A stretch of DNA of 64,000 nt from Bolinopsis microptera. Its lineage: Eukaryota > Ctenophora > Tentaculata > Lobata > Bolinopsidae. The stretch covers positions 2,666,001 through 2,730,000 of the forward strand of contig NC_087077.1 in NCBI RefSeq assembly GCF_026151205.1, written 5' to 3'. Numbering within the stretch: position 1 is the first letter of the stretch; every line of letters starts with the position of its first letter. A model generated the notes under the pieces. That model was not told where the DNA came from and searched no databases. It worked only from the letters and a program-made list of their open reading frames with translations. Of the stretch, positions 35,101 through 43,611 are shown piece by piece. Both the position numbers and the translations under genes were made by a program.

Positions 35101-38100
35101 GGTTTTCAGTTTCAATTCCGATGATTATCAGATTTAGGGATCGTGGAGGTGCTTTTACTTAATTTCATAGCTGGAAAGTTAATTATAAGTTCTTTTCAAT
35201 AACGTGTGTTCGAAAACACTGAAATAAATGAGGAACATCAAATATTCACGAAAACTCTCAATATGTAGTTTCAAAATGAAAAGCGCACAAGTAAGGTTAT
35301 ATTCCTGTTAAAAACAATTAACCTCAGCTAAATTCAGAAAGTAGATCCACCTAACCTCATAGAAAATAACCTCACCTAACCAATAACCTCACCTAACTCC
35401 AGAAAATAACCTCACCTTAACTCATATAAAAACGTCACCTAACCCCAGAAAATAACCTCACCTAATAACCTCCCAGGTCGACCCCTCGAACAGGACCACT
35501 GGTCAGTACGAGGGTTTGCCTCCAGGATCCTAGCAGGACTGGTCCGGTCCCACAACCTGGGAACTAACCAGATCCAGAGTAGGGTTATTAAGATGCTGCA
35601 TCACGCTCTGGATAAACAGAACTCTGGGCTCGTATCCACTTTCGGAGTGCTAGGTATTATGAGTTCGGGAGATTGTACATATCATATTACCTATCAGTAT
35701 TCAGTATCAACTCGTATGATAAAATAGTTATTGAAATATGATAACTTTCTCACGGATCGTACAGACTTCAACAGTCACATGACGAGAGCTGAGTCCCTAG
35801 AAAATAATCTAACCTTATATATTTCAGCTGGTTTGTGTGAGCTGGGTTCGTTAACAATCAGCACGATAGTTCTTCCTGAGATACGGAACATTTACAGGTA
35901 CACTATGACGTAATAGTAAGCAAAATTAGAAAAATATGTTTCTGATTAGAAAATGTCTCTACTGTATGTATATTAATATACACAGCGTTCAGGAGCCGAG
36001 TTGGGTAAAATAAGCTCATCTGAAAGTAGATGTAGCACACTGCGACGGATCCTTCATCTGTTTTGTTTTTCTAGACCACTTCTGGATCGGCTTAGTAAAG
36101 AAATTGTATCGGCAATAATCGCTTGGATTATATATTAATCAGGAATCATAACCAATAATAACAACCGATATAATAATAACTGAATACTGATATACCTGTC
36201 TCAGGAGAGTTGAACTAAAGTGTGCCACCTCCCAAGATCCTATAGACAGGCATGCTAAGGAGAGGATAAAGGAACTGTTAGTGCGGAAATGTGCCCACGT
36301 GGTTCAGGAACATCTCCCAGAGCTTCTCAGGTACAATTTGCTGGTTTATTCGTTTGAACATCTCCCAGAGCTCCTCAGGTACAATTTGTTGGTTTGTTCT
36401 TGAACATCTCCCAGAGCTCCTCAGGTTCAATTTGTTGGTTTGTTGGTTTGAACATCTCCCAGAGCTTCTCAGGTACAATTTGTTGGTTTGTTCGTTTGAA
36501 CATCTCCCAGAGCTCCTCAGGTACAATTTGTTGGTTTGTTCGTTTGAACATCTCCCAGAGCTCCTAAGGTTCAATTTTTTGGTTTGTTTGTTTGAACATC
36601 TCCCAGAGCTCCTCAGGTACAATTTGTTGGTTTGTTCGTTTGAACATCTCCCAGAGCTCCTAAGGTTCAATTTTTTGGTTTGTTTGTTTGAACATCTCCC
36701 AGAGCTTCTCAGGTACAATTTGTTGGTTTATTCGTTTGAGCATCTCCCAGAGCTCCTCAGGTACAATTTGTTGGTCTGTTCGTTTGAACATCTCCCAGAG
36801 CTTCTCAGGTACAATTTGTTGGTTTATTCGTTTGAACATCTCCCAGAGCTTCTCAGGTACAATTTGTTGGTTTATTCGTTTGAACATCTCCCAGAGCTTC
36901 TCAGGTACAATTTGCTGGTTTGTTCGTTTGAACATCTCCCAGAGCTTCTCAGGTACAATTTGTTGGTTTATTCGTTTGAACATCTCCCAGAGCTTCTCAG
37001 GTACAATTTGTTGGTTTATTCGTTTGAACATCTCCCAGAGCTTCTCAGGTACAATTTGCTGGTTTGTTCGTTTGAACATCTCCCAGAGCTTCTCAGGTAC
37101 AATTTGCTGGTTTATTCGTTTGAACATCTCCCAGAGCTCCTCAGGTACAATTTGTTGGTTTGTTCGTTTGAACATCTCCCAGAGCTCCTGAGGTACAATT
37201 TGTTGGTTTATTCGTTTGAACATCTCCCAGAGCTCCTCAGGTACAATTTGTTGGTCTGTTCGTTTGAACATCTCCCAGAGCTCCTCAGGTACAATTTGTT
37301 GGTTTGTTGGTTTGAACATCTCCCAGAGCTCCTCAGGTACAATTTGTTGGTTTGTTCGTTTGAACATCTACCAGAGCTTCTCAGGTACAATTTGTTGGTC
37401 TGTTCGTTTGAACATCTCCCAGAGCTCCTCAGGTACAATTTGTTGGTTTTTCGTTTGAACATCTCCCAGAGCTCCTCAGGTACAATTTGTTGGTCTGTTC
37501 GTTTGAAAATCTCCCAGAGCTCCTCAGGTACAATTTGTTGGTTTGAACATCTCCCAGAGCTCCTCAGGTACAATTTGTTGGTTTGTTTGTTTGAACATCT
37601 CCCAGAGCTCCTCAGGTACAATTTGTTGGTTTGTTCGTTTGAACATCTCCCAGAGCTTCTCAGGTACAATTTGTTGGTTTATTCGTTTGAACATCTCCCA
37701 GAGCTCCTCAGGTACAATTTGTTGGTCTGTTCGTTTGAACATCTCCCAGAGCTCCTCAGGTACAATTTGTTGGTTTGAACATCTCCCAGAGCTCCTCAGG
37801 TACAATTTGTTGGTTTGTTCGTTTGAACATCTCCCAGAGCTCCTCAGGTACAATTTGTTGGTTTGTTCGTTTGAACATCTCCCAGGGCTCCTCAGGTACA
37901 ATTTGTTGGTTTGTTCGTTTGAACATCTCCCAGAGCTTCTCAGGTACAATTTGTTGGTTTGTTCGTTCGAACATCTCCCAGAGCTCCTCAGGTACAATTT
38001 GTTGGTTTGTTCGTTTGAACATCTACCAGAGCTCCTCAGATACAATTTTTTGGTTTATTCGTTTGAACATCTCCCAGAGCTTCTCAGGTACAATTTGTTG

Positions 38101-41100
38101 GTCTGTTCGTTTGAACATCTCCCAGAGCTCCTCAGGTACAATTTGTTGGTCTGTTCGTTTGAACATCTCCCAGAGCTCCTCAGGTACAATTTGTTGGTTT
38201 GTTCGTTTGAACATCTCCCAGAGCTCCTCAGGTACAATTTGTTGATTTGTTGGTTTGAACATCTCCCAGAGCTCCTTAGGTACAATTTGTTGGTCTGTTC
38301 GTTTGAACATCTCCCAGAGCTCCTCAGATACAATTTTTTGGTTTATTCGTTTGAACATCTCCCAGAGCTCCTCAGGTACAATTTGTTGATTTGTTGGTTT
38401 GAACATCTCCCAGAGCTCCTTAGGTACAATTTGTTGGTTTGTTCGTTTGAACATCTCCCAGAGCTTCTCAGGTACAATTTGTTGGTTTGTTGGTTTGAAC
38501 ATCTCCCAGAGCTTCTCAGGTACAATTTGTTGGTTTGTTCGTTTGAACATCTCCCAGAGCTCCTCAGGTACAATTTGTTGGTCTGTTTGTTTGTACATCT
38601 CCCAGAGCTCCTCAGGTACAATTTGTTGGTTTGTTTGTTTGAACATCTCCCAGAGCTCCTCAGGTACAATTTGTTGATTTGTTGGTTTGAACATCTACCA
38701 GAGCTTCTCAGGTACAATTTGTTGGTTTGTTCGTTTGAACATCTCCCAGAGCTCCTCAGGTACAATTTGTTGGTTTGTTCGTTTGAACATCTCCCAGAGC
38801 TCCTCAGGTACAATTTGTTGGTCTGTTTGTTTGTACATCTCCCAGAGCTCCTCAGGTACAATTTGTTGGTTTGTTTGTTTGAACATCTCCCAGAGCTCCT
38901 CAGGTACAATTTGTTGATTTGTTTGTTTGAACATCTACCAGAGCTTCTCAGGTACAATTTGTTGGTCTGTTCGTTTGAACATCTCCCATAGCTCCTCAGG
39001 TACAATTTGTTGGTTTGTTTGTTTGAACATCTCCCAGAGCTCCTCAGGTACAATTTGTTGGTTTGTTCGTTTGAACATCTCCCAGAGCTCCTCAGGTACA
39101 ATTTGTTGGTCTGTTCGTTTGAACATCTCCCAGAGCTCCTCAGGTACAATTTGTTGGTTTATTCGTTTGAACATCTCCCAGAGCTTCTCAGGTACAATTT
39201 GTTGGTCTGTTCGTTTGAACATCTCCCAGAGCTCCTCAGGTACAATTTGTTGGTTTATTCGTTTGAACATCTCCCAGAGCTCCTCAGGTACAATTTGTTG
39301 GTTTATTCGTTTGAACATCTCCCAGAGCTTCTCAGGTACAATTTATTGGTTTATTCGTTTGAACATCTCCCAGAGCTCCTCAGGTACAATTTATTGGTTT
39401 ATTCGTTTGAACATCTCCCAGAGCTTCTCAGGTACAATTTATTGGTTTATTCGTTTGAACATCTCCCAGAGCTCCTCAGGTACAATTTATTGGTTTATTC
39501 GTTTGAACATCTCCCAGAGCTCCTCAGGTACAATTTGTTGGTTTGTTTGTTTGAACATCTCCCAGAGCTCCTCAGGTACAATTTGTTGGTCTGTTGGTTT
39601 GAACATCTCCCAGAGCTTCTCAGGTACAATTTGTTGGTCTGTTGGTTTGAACATCTCCCAGAGCTCCTCAGGTACAATTTGTTGGTCTGTTCGTTTGAAC
39701 ATCTCCCAGAGCTCCTCAGGTACAATTTGTTGGTCTGTTCGTTTGAACATCTCCCAGAGCTTCTCAGGTACAATTTGTTGGTTTGTTCTTTTGAACATCT
39801 CCCAGAGCTCCTCAGGTACAATTTGTTGGTTTGTTCGTTTGAACATCTCCCAGAGCTCCTCAGGTACAATTTGTTGGTCTGTTCGTTTGAACATCTCCCA
39901 GAGCTTCTCAGGTACAATTTGTTGGTCTGTTCGTTTGAAAATCTCCCAGAGCTCCTCAGGTACAATTTGTTGGTCTGTTCGTTTGAACATCTCCCAGAGC
40001 TCCTCAGGTACAAATTGTTGGTTTGTTCGTTTGAACATCTCCCAGAGCTCCTCAGGTACAATTTGTTGGTCTGTTCGTTTGAACATCTCCCAGAGCTTCT
40101 CAGGTACAATTTGTTGGTCTGTTCGTTTGAAAATCTCCCAGAGCTCCTCAGGTACAATTTGTTGGTCTGTTCGTTTGAACATCTCCCAGAGCTCCTCAGG
40201 TACAATTTGTTGGTTTGTTCGTTTGAACATCTCCCAGAGCTCCTCAGGTACAATTTGTTGGTTTGTTCGTTTGAACATCTCCCAGAGCTCCTCAGGTACA
40301 ATTTGTTGGTCTGTTCGTTTGAACATCTCCCAGAGCTTCTCAGGTACAATTTGTTGGTCTGTTCGTTTGAAAATCTCCCAGAGCTCCTCAGGTACAATTT
40401 GTTGGTCTGTTCGTTTGAACATCTCCCAGAGCTCCTCAGGTACAATTTGTTGGTTTGTTCGTTTGAACATCTCCCAGAGCTTCTCAGGTACAATTTGTTG
40501 GTCTGTTCGTTTGAAAATCTCCCAGAGCTCCTCAGGTACAATTTGTTGGTCTGTTCGTTTGAACATCTCCCAGAGCTCCTCAGGTACAATTTGTTGGTCT
40601 GTTCGTTTGAACATCTACCAGAGCTCCTCAGGTACAATTTGTTGGTTTGTTCGTTTGAACATCTCCCAGAGCTTCTCAGGTACAATTTGTTGGTTTGTTT
40701 GTTTGAACATCTCCCAGAGCTCCTCAGGTACAATTTGTTGGTCTGTTCGTTTGAACATCTCCCAGAGCTCCTCAGGTACAATTTGTTGGTTTGTTGGTTT
40801 GAACATCTCCCAGAGCTTCTCAGGTACAATTTGTTGGTTTGTTCGTTTGAACATCTCCCAGAGCTTCTCAGGTACAATTTGTTGGTTTGTTCGTTTGAAC
40901 ATCTCCCAGAGCTTCTCAGGTACAATTTGTTGGTCTGTTCGTTTGAGCATCTCCCAGAGCTCCTCAGGTACAATTTGTTGGTCTGTTCGTTTGAACATCT
41001 CCCAGAGCTTCTCAGGTACAATTTGTTGGTTTGTTCGTTTGAACATCTCCCAGAGCTTCTCAGGTACAATTTGTTGGTTTGTTCGTTTGAACATCTCCCA

Positions 41101-43223
41101 GAGCTTCTCAGGTACAATTTGTTGGTCTGTTCGTTTGAGCATCTCCCAGAGCTCCTCAGGTACAATTTGTTGGTCTGTTCGTTTGAACATCTCCCAGAGC
41201 TCCTCAGGTACAATTTGTTGGTTTATTCGTTTGAGCATCTCCCAGAGCTTCTCAGGTACAATTTGTTGGTCTGTTCGTTTGAACATCTCCCAGAGCTCCT
41301 CAGGTACAATTTGTTGGTCTGTTCGTTTGAACATCTCCCAGAGCTCCTCAGGTACAATTTGTTGGTCTGTTCGTTTGAACATCTCCCAGAGCTCCTCAGG
41401 TACAATTTGTTAGTTTGTTTGTTTGAACATCTCCCAGAGCTTCTCAGGTACAATTTGTTGGTCTGTTCGTTTGAACATCTCCCAGAGCTCCTCAGGTACA
41501 ATTTGTTGGTTTATTCGTTTGAACATCTCCCAGAGCTCCTCAGGTACAATTTGTTGGTTTGTTCGTTTGAACATCTCCCAGAGCTCCTCAGGTACAATTT
41601 GTTGGTTTATTCTTTTGAACATCTCCCAGAGCTCCTCAGGTACAATTTGTTGGTCTGTTCGTTTGAACATCTCCCAGAGCTCCTCAGGTACAATTTGTTG
41701 GTTTGTTGGTTTGAACATCTCCCAGAGCTCCTCAGGTACAATTTGTTGGTTTGTTCGTTTGAACATCTCCCAGAGCTCCTCAGGTACAATTTGTTGGTTT
41801 GTTCGTTTGAACATCTCCCAGAGCTCCTCAGGTACAATTTGTTGGTCTGTTGGTTTGAACATCTCCCAGAGCTCCTCAGGTACAATTTGTTGGTCTGTTG
41901 GTTTGAACATCTCCCAGAGCTCCTCAGGTACAATTTGTTGGTTTGTTCGTTTGAACATCTCCCAGAGCTCCTCTGGTACAATTTGTTGGTTTGTTCGTTC
42001 GAACATCTCCCAGAGCTCCTCAGGTACAATTTGTTGGTCTGTTGGTTTGAACATCTCCCAGAGCTCCTCAGGTACAATTTGTTGGTTTGTTCGTTTGTAC
42101 ATCTCCCAGAGCTCCTCAGGTACAATTTGTTGGTTTATTCGTTTGAAAATCTCCCAGAGCTCCTCAGGTACAATTTGTTGGTTTGTTGGTTTGAACATCT
42201 CCCAGAGCTCCTCAGGTACAATTTGTTGGTTTGTTCGTTTGAACATCTCCCAGAGCTCCTCAGGTACAATTTGTTGGTTTGTTCGTTTGAACATCTCCCA
42301 GAGCTCCTCAGGTACAATTTGTTGGTTTGTTCGTTTGAACATCTCCCAGAGCTCCTCAGGTACAATTTGTTGGTCTGTTCGTTTGAACATCTCCCAGAGC
42401 TCCTCAGGTACAATTTGTTGGTTTGTTCGTTTGAACATCTCCCAGAGCTCCTCAGGTACAATTTGTTGGTCTGTTCGTTTGAACATCTCCCAGAGCTCAG
42501 GTACAATTTGTTGGTTTGTTGGTTTAAACATCTCCCAGAGCTTCTCAGGTACAATTTGTTTGTTTGTTGGTTTGAACATCTCCCAGAGCTCCTCAGGTAC
42601 AATTTGTTGGTTTATTCGTTTGAACATCTCCCAGAGCTCCTCAGGTACAATTTGTTGGTTTGAACATCTCCCAGAGCTCCTCAGGTACAATTTGTTGGTC
42701 TGTTCGTTTGAACATCTCCCAGAGCTCCTCAGGTACAATTTGTTGGTCTGTTTGTTTAAACATCTCCCAGAGCTCCTCAGGTACAATTTGTTGGTTTGTT
42801 TGTTTGAACATCTCCCAGAGCTCCTCAGGTACAATTTGTTGGTTTGTTCGTTTGAACATCTCCCAGAGCTCCTCAGGTACAATTTGTTGGTCTGTTCGTT
42901 TGAACATCTCCCAGAGCTCCTCAGGTACAATTTGTTGGTTTATTCGTTTATGCTGGCACCTGTGCTCTGGTCACAGGTGTGCTTGTCTCAAGTTTGTTCG
43001 CGTTATTTAACAGGTAAATTGCTTACTAGCAATTAATCAGCATATTCACTTTTAACTTGGTCCTTTTTTGGTTTTTGCGTGAGCCCTCTTCACCGGTCTG
43101 TTCTTACTTATCAATACATTTCATCCCAGTGTTGACGACTACGAGCAGAAGTTTGGTGACATAGGACGTGAAATGTTTTACAAGGTCATGAGACCTACTT
43201 CTCACATGCCAATGATGAAATAA
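20101..43223 (+). CDS. TAF6: TFIID subunit 6 (TAF6), histone-fold and HEAT protein, eleven exons
   Basis: Coding exons are 20101-20229, 20384-20517, 21333-21426, 21865-21967, 22300-22387, 22615-22780, 34694-34808, 35477-35653, 35828-35897, 36205-36330 and 43130-43223. All introns are GT-AG, every phase matches, and the total is 1,296 bp (431 aa). TAF6 pairs with TAF9 through its histone fold and forms the HEAT core of TFIID in the nucleus. Residues about 10-85 are the histone fold (SIKAIAESVGV). HWLTIEGSTPTIPDNPP matches the HWLSIEG linker, and QQLYFKELT opens the HEAT part. DHWSVRGFASRIL, NQIQSRVIK and AGLCELG match DHWALRDFAARL, NNIQSRI and AGLAELG. The C-terminus DDYEQKFGDIG matches DAYRAEFGSLG, and the protein stops soon after, so the long Pro/Ser tail of vertebrate TAF6 is absent. 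Intron 6 (11.9 kb) holds three GPCR genes; intron 10 (6.8 kb) is the 48-bp array. Confidence 0.93.
22006..22134. mobile_element. 129-bp palindromic MITE in TAF6 intron 4
   Basis: The termini are inverted repeats GGGGCCATCTACTTAGGA and its complement, and the middle is a run of C flanked by imperfect complementary arms. No coding capacity. The flanks (ATA on the left, TTA on the right) are close to the three-base TWA duplication of PIF/Harbinger elements but do not match exactly, so the class is a guess. Confidence 0.65.
22781..23533 (+). other. start of TAF6 intron 6, no gene
   Basis: The 5' splice site GTTAGT follows TAF6 exon 6 at 22780. The rest is AT-rich intron sequence down to the 3' end of the nested minus-strand GPCR. 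Confidence 0.5.
23534..24634 (-). CDS. divergent class A-like GPCR, paralog A, nested in TAF6 intron 6
   Basis: A single-exon gene of 366 aa with seven hydrophobic segments. TM1 has GSFVILIAT (GS where class A has GN) and TM2 has LDLLTTL with Asp. The DRY position reads NCSKLASMLFPF, so the acidic-Arg pair is missing. TM6 keeps a proline (SMLPLFGYY), and the NPxxY position reads NVFIY. The tail is long and charged (QRRRQEEVKK). These changes are shared with the paralog at 29693, so they are not random decay. Ligand and G protein coupling cannot be told. The ATG at 24634 is supported by the same MGEI start in the paralog. The gene lies opposite to TAF6 within its intron. About 250 bp of upstream sequence is also shared with the paralog. 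Confidence 0.82.
   Translation of the reverse strand: MGEIRAPPNNYSLFGGYAKNWWLYHNVNPVLARSLFSTFFLLGTLVGLIGSFVILIATKQKAIRVGKITTALIQHVAVLDLLTTLVILFPTCLAAITDSWLLGENFCDLQAYSRWFLFICTALLTVAMNCSKLASMLFPFRGASWTCRQGHILASCMWAASLALVLILVVQIDKIKVLYRERQLNCELMFISILLFITSAFVILLVALLCTVIVVICGIWLIVIAVRLSHRQGRSANLQGIVTVILIAVVYCISMLPLFGYYALQVIDGNHSLFKTVMFCKCIPYLNNIANVFIYTVSIPSFRNFIKTKLFTIFPCFVTHKRVHPIKGSTNHKIDTNASQRRRQEEVKKTVATPSRNEKEVDETQM
24870..24965. repeat. ~90-bp inverted repeat (foldback) upstream of GPCR paralog A
   Basis: TAATACTCTCGCGCTCTGAG and a following GGCCGCGCA pair with the complementary end near 24960 (GCGCGGCCTGATAGAGTGAG). The two arms differ at a few bases. It could be a small MITE or a transcribed hairpin. 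Confidence 0.6.
25430..25690 (-). pseudogene. relic of a retroelement reverse-transcriptase ORF C-terminus (tentative)
   Basis: On the minus strand the sequence reads RNTFPAPQLISTPLRKFG, then STKIWNDLSPYV, then IKSNLKKHLLSLQ. This pattern (a WN.LP-like motif followed by a K-rich LK..LL end) is common at the C-terminus of non-LTR retrotransposon polyproteins. Only this short end is present and no RT core is visible nearby, so it is a dead fragment. The surrounding 24966-26097 shows no other gene. Confidence 0.4.
26655..26825 (-). pseudogene. CGGBP1/BED-like zinc-finger fragment inside the hAT element, copy 1
   Basis: The minus strand reads SKRSKQAKQGNV, then TRVAEFGKSSFYADNGKLFC, then RAC, then VDHIRNNHG. 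This resembles the finger region of CGGBP1, a domesticated hAT-family DNA-binding protein (TRV.EFG, GGKLFC.SC, H.RK). The fragment ends right after the finger; the rest of a transposase is missing. Confidence 0.6.
27167..27365. repeat. minisatellite inside the hAT element (~19-39 bp units)
   Basis: Alternating units of the form TTGACCAGACGACATAAAG and a TATAAAACTTGACCAG variant. It gives overlapping spurious open frames on the minus strand. Confidence 0.85.
27474..27660 (+). pseudogene. CGGBP1/BED-like zinc-finger fragment inside the hAT element, copy 2
   Basis: From the ATG at 27474 the frame reads MDRFVKRPADKPAG, then SSKRSKQAKQGNV, then TRVAEFGKSLFYADNGKLFC, then RAC, after which the similarity stops. 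It preserves the N-terminus that the minus-strand copy lacks, so it is probably the true start of the lost transposase gene. The two copies are inverted relative to each other. Confidence 0.6.
28540..29660. other. TAF6 intron 6 sequence with a repeated segment, no gene
   Basis: About 28930-29110 resembles 31690-31870 (shared motifs such as AACAAATTGGTGAACAA and a TTGTATGGTAT segment), so a diverged repeat of about 180 bp flanks GPCR paralog B. No coding region is supported. Confidence 0.5.
29693..30763 (-). CDS. divergent class A-like GPCR, paralog B, nested in TAF6 intron 6
   Basis: A single-exon gene of 356 aa, closely related along its whole length to the receptor at 23534-24634. It shares the MGEI start, the LDLLTTLVILFPTC TM2, the absent DRY (NCSKLASILFPF) and NVFIY in TM7. 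TM1 here keeps the usual GN (GLTGNTVILIAT), where paralog A has GS. The third outer loop and C-terminal tail differ most, and the tail is shorter and ends in a different frame context. Shared flanks (about 250 bp upstream and about 60 bp downstream) show that one unit of roughly 1.4 kb was duplicated. It is on the minus strand, inside TAF6 intron 6. Function beyond receptor is unknown. Confidence 0.82.
   Translation of the reverse strand: MGEIWAPSKDDSLFEDGWVLDNVNPVLARSLFSTILLLGTLIGLTGNTVILIATKQRVIRVGKITTALIQHVAVLDLLTTLVILFPTCFAAITDRWLLGENFCALQAYSRWFLSCSTALLTATINCSKLASILFPFRGARWTYRQGHILASCMWAASLALLLPIFLQKDKISVKYSHQQLSCDLIIIMELFIKSAIVVFSVTLLCTVIVVISGTWLIVIAVRLSHRQGRSANLQGILTVILIAVVYCTSMLPLFGYYVLKVIYDGKHSYVKTKMFCKCIPYLNNIANVFIYTVSITSFRNFIKAKFFAIFSCFVTQKTVRRRQEEVKEQLQLKVRIEKRLMKQLCRHISGNRLLKK
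31300..32560. repeat. repeat-rich intron segment: GTTCGAC motif clusters and a 14-bp minisatellite
   Basis: Two zones (31535-31670 and 32415-32530) carry many TTCGAC / GTCGAA motifs spaced 10-20 bp apart in opposite senses, as in subterminal regions of a non-autonomous DNA transposon, but I found no target duplication. Between them, 32110-32226 holds about eight units of GGTATTCAGGATCA. Near 31330-31420 is a GGAAAATTA / GGAAAACCA repeat. No gene is seen. Confidence 0.55.
32757..33707 (-). CDS. class A GPCR, nested in TAF6 intron 6
   Basis: A single-exon gene of 316 aa from the ATG at 33707 (the frame is open a little further upstream but without an ATG). TM1 has VGNITVLLAT with the GN pair, and TM2 has NTALADLGF with Asp. 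The DRY position reads NISKLTNLLYPL, the same SKL replacement as in the two neighbouring receptors. TM4 has a Trp, and TM7 has ANPIIYYLS, a proper NPxxY, followed by a helix-8-like FKRF. It is only distantly related to paralogs A and B. All three receptor genes in this intron are on the minus strand, which suggests local duplication followed by divergence. The ligand is unknown. Confidence 0.83.
   Translation of the reverse strand: MDPTPITSPEKWLLASWNLCSALISTVGNITVLLATLKYSSIKLDAVSVILITNTALADLGFTFTCIIPSTVYIVAERQIFADIISSFFNLADEVFLCADIYLLCAMNISKLTNLLYPLRTRARSKKTGWIVAVVVWVASVLVAQLVPYWLCSPPQSFDYATFQCNSSYRAKCDWIVIYFALLILFGPFLVILVTSVWLLVYAAKKSTTGLQMQGVVTIILVSVNFFISNIPYSAFFAVMATGIDVRKILYFPQIYRFVVYILNLNFVANPIIYYLSIASFKRFVDTKIFCRGNGTLARTVSSRRPTQFSRPDTLS
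33708..34693 (+). other. 3' end of TAF6 intron 6, no gene
   Basis: The AT-rich segment ends at the acceptor TATTTTCAG before TAF6 exon 7. The open frame starting at 34622 is exon 7 extended into the intron. Confidence 0.55.
35335..35470 (+). repeat. short tandem repeat in TAF6 intron 7
   Basis: Several copies of AATAACCTCACCTAAC and CCCAGAAAATAACCTCACC occur immediately before the acceptor of TAF6 exon 8 at 35477. Confidence 0.75.
36308..42955 (+). repeat. 48-bp minisatellite, about 140 units, made from the TAF6 exon 10 / intron 10 boundary
   Basis: The unit is 48 bp: GAACATCTCCCAGAGCTCCT, then CAGGTACAATTTG, then a T-rich part with variants TTTGTTCG, TCTGTTCG, TTTATTCG or TTTGTTGG. The first unit begins inside TAF6 exon 10: its last 23 bases (36308-36330, coding EHLPELL) and the 5' splice site at 36331 are the first half-unit. 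So each unit carries exon end plus CAG|GTACAA. A few units are short (for example near 37540, 37770 and 42650). Higher-order blocks are visible, such as a 240-bp (five-unit) block at 38579 repeated at 38819. Four of the six frames lack stops, producing open frames up to about 1,200 codons, which I judge artefacts. The array ends at 42955, about 175 bp before exon 11. Confidence 0.95.
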
Positions 43224-43611
43224 TTAACAGGAATGTTACTCCTCCTTCCCTCTGGCCAGCCGTAAAGAGATTTTTTGATTCTGGGACTGAATATTCCCAA
43301 CATTTTGATGAGCTATCCTTTTTAAATTATAACATTTTATTTCATCTCTGTTCTCTATATTTGATAAATTTATGAGCGAATGTTTTTCATAACGTTTGAC
43401 GTATTGTATTATATATATTCACAGTTCATATTCACAGTTGATATTTGTGTTTCACTTACCCATCGTGGGTGGATCAATCCATGTTCTTTCTTAGTATCCT
43501 CTAAATTTGTACCGATACTCTATTCTTTATGTGTAATCAATAAGCATTTTTAAAACAATTTACCTTAGGAGATGTTAACTTGATTTGAACTAATTGGAAA
43601 CAAAGATCAAT
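43224..43611. other. intergenic region between TAF6 and archease
   Basis: The TAF6 stop is at 43221-43223 and the archease ATG at 43612, in the same direction. The roughly 390 bp are AT-rich, with no clear polyadenylation site that I would single out. Confidence 0.5.

Noticed and set aside
36291-43036. Very long open frames on both strands (up to about 1,200 codons) as repeat proteins
   Set aside because: They result from a 48-bp repeat unit without stops in four frames, mostly begin at non-ATG codons, and overlap a well-supported TAF6 intron.
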